Below, one piece after another: positions 36,517 to 46,721 of a stretch of 64,000 nucleotides of DNA (position 1 is the first letter of the stretch; each line of letters begins with the position of its first letter). Source of the stretch: Gammaproteobacteria bacterium. GTDB lineage: Bacteria; Pseudomonadota; Gammaproteobacteria; Pseudomonadales; JAUIET01. Below the pieces are notes generated by a model. It was not told the DNA's origin. It saw only the letters and a list, made by a program, of their open reading frames with translations, and did not search any database. The DNA lies in assembly GCA_030431775.1 (NCBI GenBank), contig JAUIHW010000006.1, positions 62,001-126,000 on the forward strand, read 5' to 3'. The position numbers and the translations under genes are program-made.

Positions 36517-37599
36517 TCAAGATGACTGAATTGCGGCTATCACCGCATTGGTCATGTCGCGAGTGCCTACGACCCGCTCATTTGCAGTGGCGATGTCGGC
36601 TGTACGCAGACCAGTATCCAGGACATTTTCAATCGCCGATTCCAAAGCGTCAGCGGCTTCGATCTCGTTCAAGGAATATCGCAACAACATTGACAATGAC
36701 AGGAAAGTTGCCAATGGATTGACAACTCCCTTACCCGCAATGTCCGGTGCGCTGCCATGCACGGGCTCATACAGGCCTTTGTTGTTTTCATCCAGCGAGG
36801 CTGATGGCAACATGCCAATGGAACCTGTCAGCATGGCGGCCGCGTCTGACAAGATATCACCGAACATATTCCCAGTAACCACTACATCAAACTGTTTCGG
36901 TTGGCGGATCAGCTGCATGGCTGCGTTATCAACGTACATGTGGCTCAGCTCTACATCGGGGTAGGATGCATGCAGTTCGATCATGACATCCCGCCACAAG
37001 CGGGTCACTTCCAGCACATTCGACTTGTCGACTGAACATAATCGTTTGCCCCGTTTACGCGCGGCTTCAAACGCGACAGCGCCGATGCGTCGGATCTCTG
37101 ATTCGGTGTAGCGGTAGGTATTAAAGCCCTCTCGCTCACCCTGTTCATTGCGGCGCACGCCACGGGGCTCTCCAAAATAAATCCCGCCAGTCAATTCCCG
37201 AACAATCAGAATATCCAAACCGGCAACCAGCTCTGCTTTTAGCGATGACGCAGCCGCCAATTGAGGAGTCAGATTTGCCGGTCGTAAGTTGGCAAACAAC
37301 CCAAGCTGTGAACGAATCGCCAACAGGCCTTTTTCCGGCCTAAGCTCGGGCTTCACATCATCCCACTTCGGCCCACCGACAGCGCCGAGCAGTATTGCGT
37401 CAGCAATCTGCGCCTGCTCAAGAGTGGTTTTGGGGAAAGGGACACCCTGGGCATCCAGGGCCGCTCCGCCAATAAGCCCTTCGTCTACATCAACACGCAG
37501 CGAAAACATCTGAATTAATGCGCTCAAGACCTCATTGGCCGCAGCAATGATCTCCTGGCCGCAATAATCCCCAGGCAGTAACAATATCTTATGACTCAT
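36517..37599 (-). CDS. leuB: 3-isopropylmalate dehydrogenase
   Basis: A 360-residue NAD-linked decarboxylating dehydrogenase, third step of leucine synthesis. Motifs: [11 protein letters not shown] at the start, the [13 protein letters not shown] substrate loop and [21 protein letters not shown] binds NAD. The ATG at 37599 overlaps the leuD stop (ATGA); a longer reading would add eight residues inside leuD. Confidence 0.95.
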   Translation of the reverse strand: MSHKILLLPGDYCGQEIIAAANEVLSALIQMFSLRVDVDEGLIGGAALDAQGVPFPKTTLEQAQIADAILLGAVGGPKWDDVKPELRPEKGLLAIRSQLGLFANLRPANLTPQLAAASSLKAELVAGLDILIVRELTGGIYFGEPRGVRRNEQGEREGFNTYRYTESEIRRIGAVAFEAARKRGKRLCSVDKSNVLEVTRLWRDVMIELHASYPDVELSHMYVDNAAMQLIRQPKQFDVVVTGNMFGDILSDAAAMLTGSIGMLPSASLDENNKGLYEPVHGSAPDIAGKGVVNPLATFLSLSMLLRYSLNEIEAADALESAIENVLDTGLRTADIATANERVVGTRDMTNAVIAAIQSS

Positions 37600-38249
37600 G
37601 CGCTTTGCTCCGGGTAAAGCCACGGAGAACTGGCGCGCTGCCTGGCTTCGAACGCTTTGATTGCAGCACTACTTTTTAAAGTCAGCCCAATCTCGTCCAG
37701 TCCGTCGAGCAGGCAGTTCTTACGAAATTCATCGATCGAAAATCGGTAGGTTCGCTGATTGTCATTGTCTATTACGGTCTGAGCTGCCAAATCAACAGCC
37801 AGCTCCAAACCCGGCGCAGACTTCACTGCGATGAATAACTCAGCAACTTCCTCGTCGTCCAACACAATGGGCAGAAGGCCGTTCTTAAAGCTGTTGTTAT
37901 AAAAGATATCCGCGAAGCTCGGTGCAATAACGCAACGAATACCAAAATCCAACAATGCCCATGGAGCGTGCTCGCGACTCGAACCACAGCCAAAGTTTTC
38001 TCTGGCCAACAATATGCTGGCAGAGGAATACTCCGGTTTATTCAGTACAAAATCCGGGTTACGCGGACGCCGATCATTGTCCTGTCCAATCGCACCTTCA
38101 TCGAGATATCGCAACGAATCAAATAGGTTGGGCCCGAATCCTGTGCGCCGAATCGACTTCAAAAACTGCTTTGGAATAATCAGATCCGTATCGACATTGG
38201 CCCGATCAAGAGGCGCCACCACGCCCTGGTGACTGTCAAACTGTTGCAC
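37596..38249 (-). CDS. leuD: 3-isopropylmalate dehydratase small subunit
   Basis: A 217-residue swivel domain of isopropylmalate isomerase. It has [12 protein letters not shown] near the start and [15 protein letters not shown]. It works with LeuC, which starts the operon and ends two bases before leuD begins. Four-base overlap with leuB. Confidence 0.95.
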   Translation of the reverse strand: MQQFDSHQGVVAPLDRANVDTDLIIPKQFLKSIRRTGFGPNLFDSLRYLDEGAIGQDNDRRPRNPDFVLNKPEYSSASILLARENFGCGSSREHAPWALLDFGIRCVIAPSFADIFYNNSFKNGLLPIVLDDEEVAELFIAVKSAPGLELAVDLAAQTVIDNDNQRTYRFSIDEFRKNCLLDGLDEIGLTLKSSAAIKAFEARQRASSPWLYPEQSA

Positions 38250-38251
38250 GC

Positions 38252-39676
38252 TTAAGCCTCGCTATGATTCTGCAAGTTAACGAAATGCCCATGGATGGCA
38301 GCGGCGGCTGCCATAGACGGACTGACCAGGTGGGTGCGTCCGCCAAAGCCCTGGCGCCCCTCGAAATTCCTGTTTGAGGTTGACGCGCAGTGTTCTCCGG
38401 GGCCTAGCTTATCGGCATTCATCGCCAAACACATCGAGCATCCAGGCTCACGCCACTCAAAGCCGGCTGCGCTGAAAATACTGTCCAGCCCCTCTGCTTC
38501 GGCCTGCTGCTTGACTGTACCCGAACCAGGTACCACCAGCGCCTGTTTGACCGAGTCAGCCACATGATGACCGGCCACGATGCTGGCTGCTGCACGCAAA
38601 TCCTCAAGTCTGGAATTGGTGCACGAGCCAATAAACACCCGATCAATCTGAATATCGCTTATCGCCTGCCCAGGCTCCAGGCCCATATACTCCAGCGCTC
38701 GCTGCATGCTTTCGCGCTTAGCAGGATCGGACTCCTGGGCCGGGTCTGGCACATTTTCATCCACAGGCAGCACCAGTTCTGGAGAGTTGCCCCAGGTAAC
38801 CTGCGGCTTCAATGCGCTTGCATCCAGGTCAACCCGCCGATCAAACTCCGCACCAGGGTCGCTCACCAATTCCCGCCAAGCAACTTCCGCCTTGTCCCAC
38901 ATCTGGCCAGTCGGCGCCATTGGTCGCCCACGAACATAGTCAATGGTCTTCTGGTCAACTGCAACCAGGCCGGCTCGTGCGCCTGCCTCTATGGCCATAT
39001 TGCAGACAGTCATTCGTCCTTCAATGGACAGCTCACGCACGGCAGGACCGGCAAACTCAATTGCGTAGCCGGTTGCGCCAGCCGTTCCGATTCGACCGAT
39101 AATTGCCAGTACAAGATCTTTCGCAGAGACGCCAACCGGCAGGCTGCCTTCAACCCAGACCAGCATGTTCTGCATTTTCTGCTGAACCAGGCACTGCGTG
39201 GCCAGCACATGCTCAACTTCGGACGTGCCGATTCCGTGCGCCAGGGCACCCAGTGCGCCGTGCGTTGACGTATGCGAGTCGCCGCAAACTACAGTCATGC
39301 CCGGCAGAGTCGCGCCCTGCTCAGGGCCCACTACATGAACAATGCCCTGACGTGGGTCGTCCATGCTGAAGCCGGGTATGTCGTAGGCTTGCACATTGCT
39401 GGCGAGCGTTTCTACCTGCACGCGCGAGGTGGGATCGACGATGCCGGCCATTCCCTGCGCGCGCTCGGCTCTGTCAGTTGACACATTGTGGTCCGGCATC
39501 GACAGATTGGCGTCCACCCGCCAGGGCGCTCGGCCAGCAAGCCGCAAACCTTCAAATGCCTGAGGAGAGGTCACCTCATGAATAAGATGACGATCGATGT
39601 AGATAAGCGCGCTGCCATCGGCGCGCTGTTCCACCAGGTGAGAGTCCCATAATTTGTCATACAGAGTTTTGGCCAT
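38252..39676 (-). CDS. leuC: 3-isopropylmalate dehydratase large subunit
   Basis: A 474-residue aconitase-family protein holding a 4Fe-4S cluster. The ligands are Cys in FIGSCTNSR and the pair in [22 protein letters not shown] is the substrate region. The ATG at 39676 ([13 protein letters not shown]) has AAGGG upstream. It heads leuCDB-asd, and is divergent from a LysR regulator that probably controls it. Confidence 0.95.
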   Translation of the reverse strand: MAKTLYDKLWDSHLVEQRADGSALIYIDRHLIHEVTSPQAFEGLRLAGRAPWRVDANLSMPDHNVSTDRAERAQGMAGIVDPTSRVQVETLASNVQAYDIPGFSMDDPRQGIVHVVGPEQGATLPGMTVVCGDSHTSTHGALGALAHGIGTSEVEHVLATQCLVQQKMQNMLVWVEGSLPVGVSAKDLVLAIIGRIGTAGATGYAIEFAGPAVRELSIEGRMTVCNMAIEAGARAGLVAVDQKTIDYVRGRPMAPTGQMWDKAEVAWRELVSDPGAEFDRRVDLDASALKPQVTWGNSPELVLPVDENVPDPAQESDPAKRESMQRALEYMGLEPGQAISDIQIDRVFIGSCTNSRLEDLRAAASIVAGHHVADSVKQALVVPGSGTVKQQAEAEGLDSIFSAAGFEWREPGCSMCLAMNADKLGPGEHCASTSNRNFEGRQGFGGRTHLVSPSMAAAAAIHGHFVNLQNHSEA

Positions 39677-39705
39677 AGCACCCTTTCCAATGGACTTGTC
39701 AGGCA

Positions 39706-39734
39706 AGTGTACTGCCGACTATCACATAAAACAA
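39706..39734 (-). promoter_or_regulatory. Promoter of leuCDB
   Basis: On the minus strand TTGTTT (39734-39729), 17 bases, TACACT (39711-39706). The start near 39699 gives a leader of about 23 bases. No leader peptide rich in Leu is seen, so control is likely by the divergent LysR protein. Confidence 0.6.
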
Positions 39735-39755
39735 ATTGATATTATTTATTTTTTC

Positions 39756-39772
39756 GATAAAATATTTTTATC
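39756..39772. promoter_or_regulatory. Palindrome, likely LysR-type operator
   Basis: GATAAAA-TAT-TTTTATC is a perfect 17-bp palindrome of the T-N11-A class. It is centred about 65 bases upstream of the predicted leuC start, the place where LysR-type activators usually bind, and about 30 bases before the regulator's own gene. Confidence 0.55.
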
Positions 39773-39794
39773 TGTATTGCAACCGGCTACTCCA

Positions 39795-40676
39795 ATGGAT
39801 ACCCAGAACCTTCAGGCTTTTCTTGCCGTCGCTCGACACCTGTCATTTTCAAACGCTGCCGAGGAGTTACATCTCACCCAGCCGGCAATCAGCAAGCGCA
39901 TCGCACTGCTGGAGCAGGACCTGGACCTGCCGCTGTTCAACCGCATCGGCCGCAGGGTATCGCTGACCCGGCACGCGGAGCAGCTGATCCCATTGGCTAA
40001 CGACATTCTGGACCGCCTGGACTCAGCGCGGCGCGAGCTGCTTGAGCAATCAGAGCAGGTCAGCGGGCGTCTAACGCTGGCGATCAGCCATCATATTGGC
40101 CTGCACCACCTGCCGCCAGTGCTCAGAGCATTTCAGCACGCACAGCCAAATGTGGAACTGGACATCAGTTTCACCGATTCTGAGCTTGCCTACGCGGCGG
40201 TTTTGTCGGGCGAGGCCGAGCTCGCGGTCATCACTCTGGCACCGCAGGGCCAAGCCTTGATTGAGGCCGTAAAGCTGTGGCAGGACCCACTGTGCTTTGC
40301 GGTGGCCAAAGATCACCCATTGGCTGTGGAAACAGCACGCTCCATTGATGACCTGAGCCAATTTCCAGCAATACTGCCCAATCAAAGTACCTACACGGGG
40401 ACCATCATTGCCGGCCTGTTTGCGCAGAAGAAACTCAAGCTCAACATTCGTATGGCGACCAACTACCTCGAAACCATAAAGGCCATGGCCAGCATTGGCT
40501 TGGGCTGGACTGTACTGCCAGAAACCATGCTAGACGACAGCTTGCAAAAAATAGAGATCAGCGGTGCTAAGCTGGCGCGGGAACTGGGCTACATTCGCCA
40601 CCGCGACCGGCACGCCTCCATGGCCGTGCTGGCATTCATTGCCACCTTGCAGGAGTTTGCCGGCACTACAGATTAA
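39795..40676 (+). CDS. LysR family transcriptional regulator, likely of leuCDB
   Basis: A 293-residue LysR protein. The helix-turn-helix is at about 4-63 ([20 protein letters not shown], then [14 protein letters not shown]), followed by a two-lobed effector domain. It is divergent from leuC across 118 AT-rich bases with a palindrome, so it is probably its regulator, likely sensing a leucine-pathway intermediate (inference). The ATG at 39795 is chosen; the frame stays open upstream into leuC but lacks similarity. It overlaps ttcA at the 3' end by 11 bases. Confidence 0.88.
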   Translation: MDTQNLQAFLAVARHLSFSNAAEELHLTQPAISKRIALLEQDLDLPLFNRIGRRVSLTRHAEQLIPLANDILDRLDSARRELLEQSEQVSGRLTLAISHHIGLHHLPPVLRAFQHAQPNVELDISFTDSELAYAAVLSGEAELAVITLAPQGQALIEAVKLWQDPLCFAVAKDHPLAVETARSIDDLSQFPAILPNQSTYTGTIIAGLFAQKKLKLNIRMATNYLETIKAMASIGLGWTVLPETMLDDSLQKIEISGAKLARELGYIRHRDRHASMAVLAFIATLQEFAGTTD

Positions 40677-41484
40677 CCGCCCGAATCTCAAGACCGCGGT
40701 CAATTCTCAAGTTCTCAAAATCAAACAATTCAGTATCAGCAAGCTGGGATAGCGACACATTTGCAATGCTGCGAAAAATGGTATCCAGACGCCCGGGATG
40801 TTGTCGCTCCCATTGCTGCAGCATTTCTTTTACAACCTGGCGTTGCAGGTTTTGCTGCGAACCACAGAGGTTGCAGGGAATAATCGGGAAGCCCATCCAG
40901 TCCGAGAATGCTTGCAGGTCTTTTTCCTTGCAGTAAGCCAGAGGCCGTATAACTACGTTGCGTTTGTCGTCGCTCAGCAGTTTGGGCGGCATGGCTTTCA
41001 GACGACCGCCATAAAACATGTTGAGAAACAGGGTCTCAATAATATCGTCGCGATGGTGTCCCAGGGCCAGTTTGGTTGCGCCGATTTCTTCAGCAAAGCC
41101 ATACAGGCTTCCGCGACGCAGGCGCGAACACAGCCCACAGGTGGTTTTACCTTCCGGTACTTTTGACTTGACTATACTGTAAGTATCTTTCTCAAGTATA
41201 TGATATTCAAGGTTTTTACTATCCAAATATTCTGGCAAAACATGCTCGGGAAAGCCCGGCTGCTTTTGGTCCATATTGACTGCTATCAATTCAAAACTGA
41301 CCGGCGCACTGCGTTGCAGGCTTTGCAGAATCTCCAGCATGGAGTAAGAGTCTTTGCCGCCGGATAGGCAAACCATAACCCGATCGCCCTCTTCGATCAT
41401 GTTGTAATCATTAATGGCCTGCCCGGCCAAGCGGCGAAGGCGCTTTTGCAATTTGTTAAATTCAGTACGCGAATGTTCGCTCAC
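40666..41484 (-). CDS. ttcA: tRNA 2-thiocytidine synthetase TtcA
   Basis: A 272-residue ATP-dependent enzyme that thiolates C32 of tRNAs. The PP-loop SGGKDS is at 41-46. Two CxxC motifs (CGLCSR and CNLCGS) hold the Fe-S cluster. It is a single gene, convergent with the LysR gene and divergent from mdh. Confidence 0.95.
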   Translation of the reverse strand: MSEHSRTEFNKLQKRLRRLAGQAINDYNMIEEGDRVMVCLSGGKDSYSMLEILQSLQRSAPVSFELIAVNMDQKQPGFPEHVLPEYLDSKNLEYHILEKDTYSIVKSKVPEGKTTCGLCSRLRRGSLYGFAEEIGATKLALGHHRDDIIETLFLNMFYGGRLKAMPPKLLSDDKRNVVIRPLAYCKEKDLQAFSDWMGFPIIPCNLCGSQQNLQRQVVKEMLQQWERQHPGRLDTIFRSIANVSLSQLADTELFDFENLRIDRGLEIRAVNL

Positions 41485-41611
41485 AGCCCGGCCACCCTGT
41501 GCCTGATGAATTCGGCAGCAATTTTAGCCGAAATCAACCCGCCTCGCGCTGGCAATTCGACCACGCTGCGCATACACTTTGCCGCACTGTTTTTCACCAA
41601 AGGAAGTCATA

Positions 41612-42592
41612 ATGAAACAACCGGTTCGAATCACCGTCACGGGCGCCGCTGGACAAATCAGCTACGGCCTGTTGTTCCGCATCGCCTCCGGCGACATGCT
41701 CGGCAAAGACCAGCCAGTGATTCTGCAACTGCTCGAAATCACGCCGGCGCTGGATGCGCTCAAAGGTGTGATGATGGAGCTGGACGATTGCGCGTTCCCT
41801 CTGCTGCACGGCATGATCGGGACGGACCAGGCCGAAGAGGCCTTCAAGGATGCCGAGTACGCTTTGCTGGTTGGCGCAAGACCACGCGGGCCCGGCATGG
41901 AGCGAAAAGATCTATTGGAAGCGAACGCCGCGATTTTCTCCGTCCAGGGTAAGGCGATCAACTCTGTCGCCAGTCGAAACATTAAGGTCCTGGTCGTCGG
42001 TAACCCGGCCAATACCAATGCACTGATTACTCAGCGCAACGCCCCGGATATCGACCCCCGTCAGTTCACCGCTATGACCCGACTGGACCATAACCGGGCG
42101 CTTACTCAGTTAGCCCAGAAAACCGGCACCAGTATTCGTGACGTCAGCCAGATGACCATCTGGGGGAATCATTCTTCCACCCAGTATCCAGACTTGCACC
42201 ACACCAAAGTGAATGGTGAAAGCGCACTGTCGCTCGTTGATGAGACCTGGTACCAGCAGGACTTTATCCCAACGGTCCAAAAACGTGGAGCCGCTATTAT
42301 CGATGCCAGAGGCGCTTCCAGCGCAGCATCGGCAGCTAACGCCGCAATTTGTCATATTCGTGACTGGGCTCTGGGCTCTGCGGATACGGACTGGGTCAGC
42401 ATGGGCGTTTATAGCGATGGCAGTTACGGGATCGCTGAAGGCTTGATCTATTCTTTCCCTGTTGTCTGCAAAGACGGTGACTGGTCGATTGTTCAAGGCC
42501 TGGATATCAACGACTTCAGCCGTGACCGCATGACAGCAACCGAGCAGGAACTGAGCGAGGAGCGGGACGCCGTGCAACATCTGTTGCCCTAA
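41612..42592 (+). CDS. mdh: Malate dehydrogenase
   Basis: A 326-residue NAD enzyme of the group I (cytosolic-like) malate dehydrogenases, unlike the E. coli type. The NAD loop GAAGQISY starts at residue 11; [14 protein letters not shown] is the mobile loop with catalytic Arg, and His is in [12 protein letters not shown]. Strong AAAGGAAG five bases upstream of the ATG fixes the start. It serves the TCA cycle. Confidence 0.95.
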   Translation: MKQPVRITVTGAAGQISYGLLFRIASGDMLGKDQPVILQLLEITPALDALKGVMMELDDCAFPLLHGMIGTDQAEEAFKDAEYALLVGARPRGPGMERKDLLEANAAIFSVQGKAINSVASRNIKVLVVGNPANTNALITQRNAPDIDPRQFTAMTRLDHNRALTQLAQKTGTSIRDVSQMTIWGNHSSTQYPDLHHTKVNGESALSLVDETWYQQDFIPTVQKRGAAIIDARGASSAASAANAAICHIRDWALGSADTDWVSMGVYSDGSYGIAEGLIYSFPVVCKDGDWSIVQGLDINDFSRDRMTATEQELSEERDAVQHLLP

Positions 42593-42609
42593 GTCACGCG
42601 CCCCGCAAG

Positions 42610-43866
42610 ATGGCGACGCTGTACTTCGCGCTGGCCCTCCTGGCCTGCGCGCTAACCTTGAATGTGTACCGGCCCTATTTGGGCCGGCCCTTACCCACTT
42701 TATTCGGCTTTCTGTGTGGCTGGTGGTACGGCGACCTGGCGCCCTGGGTTGTCGTGGTATTGCTACTCAGCGCGATACCGTTTGCTTTGACGGGTAGTTT
42801 TACCGAACCCCTCGGAGTGGCCGGCTTGCTTATGGTGATAGGCAGTGCTGGCGCGGTGCTCTGGCAATACCTGCAAGGCCTAACGTTGCGCACGCATTGT
42901 GAAGCGCCGCTGAGGGAAGCCTATGGAGAAACATTTGCTGACCTAATTCCTGAGGGCCTGGGCATTGTTCCAGAACGTTTTTCAGCCTGGCGTTATGTGA
43001 GGCCGTTTCATGCACGATTACCAGGGGTTCAGGTAAGTCGCGATCTGACGATCGCGAGCGTTGACGGCTGGCCAGTCAACATCGATGTTTATTCACCTAA
43101 AGAACGAGCTGATACCCCAGATGCCCCGGTTCTCCTGCAGATTCATGGCGGCGGCTGGATGGAAAACTACGGTGACAAGCGCACCCAGGCCCTGCCTCTA
43201 ATGAATCATCTCGCCGCGCAAGGCTGGATTTGCGTGACCGTTGATTACCGCCTGAGCCCGGCCCACAAATGGCCGGCCCATATCATCGACTGCAAGCGCG
43301 CACTGGCCTGGATTCGTAACAACATCGCGGACTGGGGTGGAAACCCGGATTTTGTCGTGGCCACTGGAGGCTCCGCCGGTGGGCATCTCAGCTCGCTACT
43401 CGCGTTGACCGCCAACGACCCGGTTTTCCAGCCGGGTTTTGAAGAAACCGATACAACGGTAGCGGCCTGCATACCTTTCTACGGTGTGTATGACTTCAGC
43501 GACCAGCATGGCCTGCATATCAATGACGGCTTACGCCAAGCAATGGAGCAGTACGTGATCGGCAAACCCTTGTCCGGAAACGAGGAGCTTTATCGTCAAG
43601 GCTCCCCGCTGCACCGGATTCACTCCGCTGCACCACCGTTTTTTGTCGTGCACGGCAGTCATGATTCTTTAACGTCATTAGCCGAAGCACAGTTGTTCAC
43701 CGAACAGCTTCGTACCTGCAGTCGCTCCGAGGTGCTGTTTCTGGAGCTACCGGGTGCCCAGCATGCCTTCGACATATTCGCGACCCCAAAAGCAGACTGG
43801 TGTATGCGCGCCGTAATGCTGTTTGCAAACTATCAGTATGGCCGGTGGTTACAATCGGCCGATTGA
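42610..43866 (+). CDS. Alpha/beta hydrolase (HSL-type esterase) with membrane N-terminus
   Basis: A 418-residue protein. About three hydrophobic segments (2-18, 44-60, 68-86) precede an alpha/beta hydrolase domain. The oxyanion motif HGGGW is at 179-183 and the nucleophile Ser255 in GGSAGG, where GDSAGG is usual. The likely Asp is in HGSHDSLTS and His in GAQHAFDIF. This marks the hormone-sensitive-lipase/carboxylesterase group; the substrate is unknown. It follows mdh by 17 bases and may be co-transcribed. A 15-bp hairpin (43874-43888) lies after the stop. Confidence 0.82.
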   Translation: MATLYFALALLACALTLNVYRPYLGRPLPTLFGFLCGWWYGDLAPWVVVVLLLSAIPFALTGSFTEPLGVAGLLMVIGSAGAVLWQYLQGLTLRTHCEAPLREAYGETFADLIPEGLGIVPERFSAWRYVRPFHARLPGVQVSRDLTIASVDGWPVNIDVYSPKERADTPDAPVLLQIHGGGWMENYGDKRTQALPLMNHLAAQGWICVTVDYRLSPAHKWPAHIIDCKRALAWIRNNIADWGGNPDFVVATGGSAGGHLSSLLALTANDPVFQPGFEETDTTVAACIPFYGVYDFSDQHGLHINDGLRQAMEQYVIGKPLSGNEELYRQGSPLHRIHSAAPPFFVVHGSHDSLTSLAEAQLFTEQLRTCSRSEVLFLELPGAQHAFDIFATPKADWCMRAVMLFANYQYGRWLQSAD

Positions 43867-43990
43867 TTGTAACTCTGCGTAACGCAGACTGATTTGCGTG
43901 CTGTGCAGTAACACCTGCCTGCTTTTAAGTCATTCAAGAAAACCTGCACAACTTATTGTTTTTTAAAGACTATTGCTTTTCAGGTACAAC

Positions 43991-44005
43991 TGGCACGTTT
44001 TGTGC
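43991..44005 (+). promoter_or_regulatory. Sigma-54-like promoter
   Basis: CTGGCACG (43990-43997) matches the -24 consensus fully; GTGC (44002-44005) matches three of four bases of TTGC at the proper distance (GG and GC ten bases apart). The start would be near 44017, leaving about 26 bases before the next small gene. AT-rich DNA lies upstream. Confidence 0.5.
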
Positions 44006-44042
44006 GTTATTCAAGTCATCTAATCACAATAAGCGTCAGAAA

Positions 44043-44222
44043 ATGCCACAGGAACAACCCAAGCACAACAAGCTGTCATTGAATCGACTGCTCCCATTGC
44101 TGACCATTGCCTGTCTCGCTACCTGCGCAATCGCCGGCCTGGCGATTGGCGTTTACGACATCGCTTATACGTCTGTACACTTCGAGATGCCGTCCAGCAA
44201 CGAGCTCGTTTTAGGACGATAG
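44043..44222 (+). CDS. Small single-span membrane protein, unknown
   Basis: A 59-residue protein: a charged start (MPQEQPKHNKLSLNR), a hydrophobic helix (LLPLLTIACLATCAIAGLAIG, about 16-36) and a polar tail facing the periplasm. An ATG further upstream (43956) lies before the sigma-54-like promoter, so 44043 is preferred, though its ribosome site is weak. It overlaps the 3' end of the convergent ybbP by 12 bases. I do not recognise the family. Confidence 0.5.
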   Translation: MPQEQPKHNKLSLNRLLPLLTIACLATCAIAGLAIGVYDIAYTSVHFEMPSSNELVLGR

Positions 44223-46721
44223 CTGACGCAGCACCGTCATTGGAGTGGCACTTAAGCTGCGCCGGGCAACGGCCAGACCAATCAACGTTACGATGACAGC
44301 CCCCATGGCCGGGCCCACCAGGAACAGCCAGGGATGGAACTGAGGCTGCATATCGAGAATTCGGGTCTGCAGCAATGCGGCCACCAACTCAGCACCTCCA
44401 GCCGCCAATAGTCCAGCCATCGCACCGAGAAATGCAAACTCAAGCCGCATAGCCTGGCGCAGCAAACCAAGCCGGGCCCCGAGCGTCTTCAATATAGCAT
44501 TGTCCCGAAAGCGCTCGTCCATGCTCGTTTGTATACTGGCCAGTAACACAATCGCTGCAGCGAGCGCGATCAGCAGTAAAACCAGCTCAACGGCCATACT
44601 GACCTGATCGATAATTCTCGTCACCTGTTCAATAACCCGGTCCATTTCGATAATACTGACCGTTGGCAGCTCCCTGAGAAGCGTGTTCAGGAAAGCCTTG
44701 TTGCCGGGAGGCAGGTAAAAGCTGGTCATGGATACGAGGTCAAAGGCTTCGAGGGAGCCTGGCGATGCAATGACGAAAAAATTAGGGCGCATGCGTTCCC
44801 AGTCCAGTTGCCGGATGTTGCGCACCTGCAACTCGACAGAGGCGTCTGCCAGTGAAAACCGCAATCGGTCTCCAATCTTGATGCCATAGCGAGTCGCAAA
44901 CTCCTCTTCCAGTGATACGCCGCCTGGCTCAGCATCGTCCCACCATTGCCCGTCAATCAGGAGGTTATCTTCGGGCAGCTGTTCACTCCAGGTAATGTTG
45001 ATGGAGCGTCCGGCCTGGTCGCTTGGGGCGGCCGCCCCCTCCTGGGAAGCTGGCCCGTCCTGGCGGCGTAATGGCTGGCCATTATGAGCACTCATGCGCA
45101 CCCGGGCGGTGGGATAAATCCCGGCATGTTCATAACCGTGCTGCTGCAGAAGATCGACGAAACCATCCACTTCATACGGGCTTATATTCAGCACAAAATG
45201 GTTGGGCGTTTCGGGAGGGATCTGCAGGCGCCACTCCTCCAACAGAGCATTTCTCAGTAAAGCAAGCACCAGGACTAGCAGTATGACAACGGTAAAGACA
45301 AATACCTGCAATGCGCTGTGCCGCGACCGACGCCGAATGGCGGCCAGCGCTAAAGCCCAGGCGTTCGCCGCGCGGCCATCAAGGCCCGGGGCGATTCGGA
45401 TAAGACACCAGGTCAAACCCATGACCAGCGCTCCGAGCAAGCCAATGACCAGCAGCAGACTGACGGTAATCACGAGGCTACTGGAATACAGATAAATGAG
45501 AGCAAGCAAACCGCCCATTCCAACCCATAGCACCAAGCGCGAGTTGAAATCCGGCGTCCCGAGCTCACGTCGCAAAACCCGCATTGGGGCTACTTTCTGC
45601 AGGTGCAGCAGTGCCGGGCAGGCAAACGCCAGAAAACTGATACCAGCAGTTGCAGCACCGAGAACCAGAGCAGCATAACCGGGCTCTGGCAAGTCAACAA
45701 GCAACAGCCCGCGAACGCTGTCGACGGCGACCCAGTGCAAAAACCAGCCTAAAATGCTGCCGGTAAAAACAGCAATAAAACACAATATAATCAAATGACT
45801 AAGATATAAACTTAATATTTTATTTGAAGTTGCCCCTAGGCTTTTCAGAACCCCTACATAGTCGTAGTGGCGCTCTGTATAGCGCCGGCTGGCTATCGCA
45901 ATGGCCACCCCGGCCAACACCACACCCATAGCTCCCGCTAACAACAAAAAACGCTCTGCCCGATCAATGGATTGAGCCAGCCGAGGTTGTGCTTCTTTGA
46001 CCCCCATTAACTGATCATCGGGGCGCAATTGCTCTCGCATTGCTGCCTCCCAACTGCTCAGCGCGTCCGCCGACCCGCTCACCAGCAGGTTATGCTGAAC
46101 CCGGCTACCTGGCTGGACAACACCGGACTGCGCAATATCATCGAGGTTCATCAATACCCTGGGACCGTAAGCAAATGCCGAAAAGCCGGCATCCGGTTCC
46201 CGCACGACCAAGCCGGTTATCGTTAACTCAACCTCGCCGATCATCAGCGGCTCGCCAATATCAACCTCAAGCAGCGGCAATAATCTGGGCGACACCCAGA
46301 CTTCCCCCGCGGCCGGCCCACCCGAAACCAACTGGTCGCGTCCACCGGGTGCGCTCAAAAAAGTTACCTGTCCTAACAGCGGGTACTCATTACTGGCAGC
46401 CTTAACGGCGACGAGCCGGAGCTGGTCGCCGGCCATCGCCATGGTCGGGAAATTAAGCACTTCGGCATGCCGTAAATCATTGCTTTGTGCAATGTCAGCC
46501 CAATGCGTTGGAATGGCTACGTTGCTGCGGATCAGTCTGTCAGCGGCAAGAAACTGGTTGCTTTCCCCAAGTATGGCGCCCTGAATGCGATCAACAAACA
46601 AGGCGATCGCCACCACGATGGTGACGGCAACGACCAGTGCTGCGAGCAATAAGCCCAGCTCGCCGCCACGCCAGTCCCGGCCGAGCAGTCTGAAGGTCAG
46701 AGCCAGCTGCTTACTGTTCAT
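44211..46721 (-). CDS. ybbP: ABC transporter permease, YbbP/FtsX family
   Basis: An 836-residue membrane protein with about ten helices in the FtsX-type layout: one helix at 22-44, a large periplasmic domain, three helices (about 265-375), a middle pair (410-450), another helix near 476, a second periplasmic domain, and three C-terminal helices. It matches YbbP of E. coli in size and in linkage to ybbA and tesA. The transporter probably works on envelope lipids or lipoproteins, but its substrate is not known. It overlaps ybbA by four bases. Confidence 0.9.
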   Translation of the reverse strand: MNSKQLALTFRLLGRDWRGGELGLLLAALVVAVTIVVAIALFVDRIQGAILGESNQFLAADRLIRSNVAIPTHWADIAQSNDLRHAEVLNFPTMAMAGDQLRLVAVKAASNEYPLLGQVTFLSAPGGRDQLVSGGPAAGEVWVSPRLLPLLEVDIGEPLMIGEVELTITGLVVREPDAGFSAFAYGPRVLMNLDDIAQSGVVQPGSRVQHNLLVSGSADALSSWEAAMREQLRPDDQLMGVKEAQPRLAQSIDRAERFLLLAGAMGVVLAGVAIAIASRRYTERHYDYVGVLKSLGATSNKILSLYLSHLIILCFIAVFTGSILGWFLHWVAVDSVRGLLLVDLPEPGYAALVLGAATAGISFLAFACPALLHLQKVAPMRVLRRELGTPDFNSRLVLWVGMGGLLALIYLYSSSLVITVSLLLVIGLLGALVMGLTWCLIRIAPGLDGRAANAWALALAAIRRRSRHSALQVFVFTVVILLVLVLALLRNALLEEWRLQIPPETPNHFVLNISPYEVDGFVDLLQQHGYEHAGIYPTARVRMSAHNGQPLRRQDGPASQEGAAAPSDQAGRSINITWSEQLPEDNLLIDGQWWDDAEPGGVSLEEEFATRYGIKIGDRLRFSLADASVELQVRNIRQLDWERMRPNFFVIASPGSLEAFDLVSMTSFYLPPGNKAFLNTLLRELPTVSIIEMDRVIEQVTRIIDQVSMAVELVLLLIALAAAIVLLASIQTSMDERFRDNAILKTLGARLGLLRQAMRLEFAFLGAMAGLLAAGGAELVAALLQTRILDMQPQFHPWLFLVGPAMGAVIVTLIGLAVARRSLSATPMTVLRQLSS

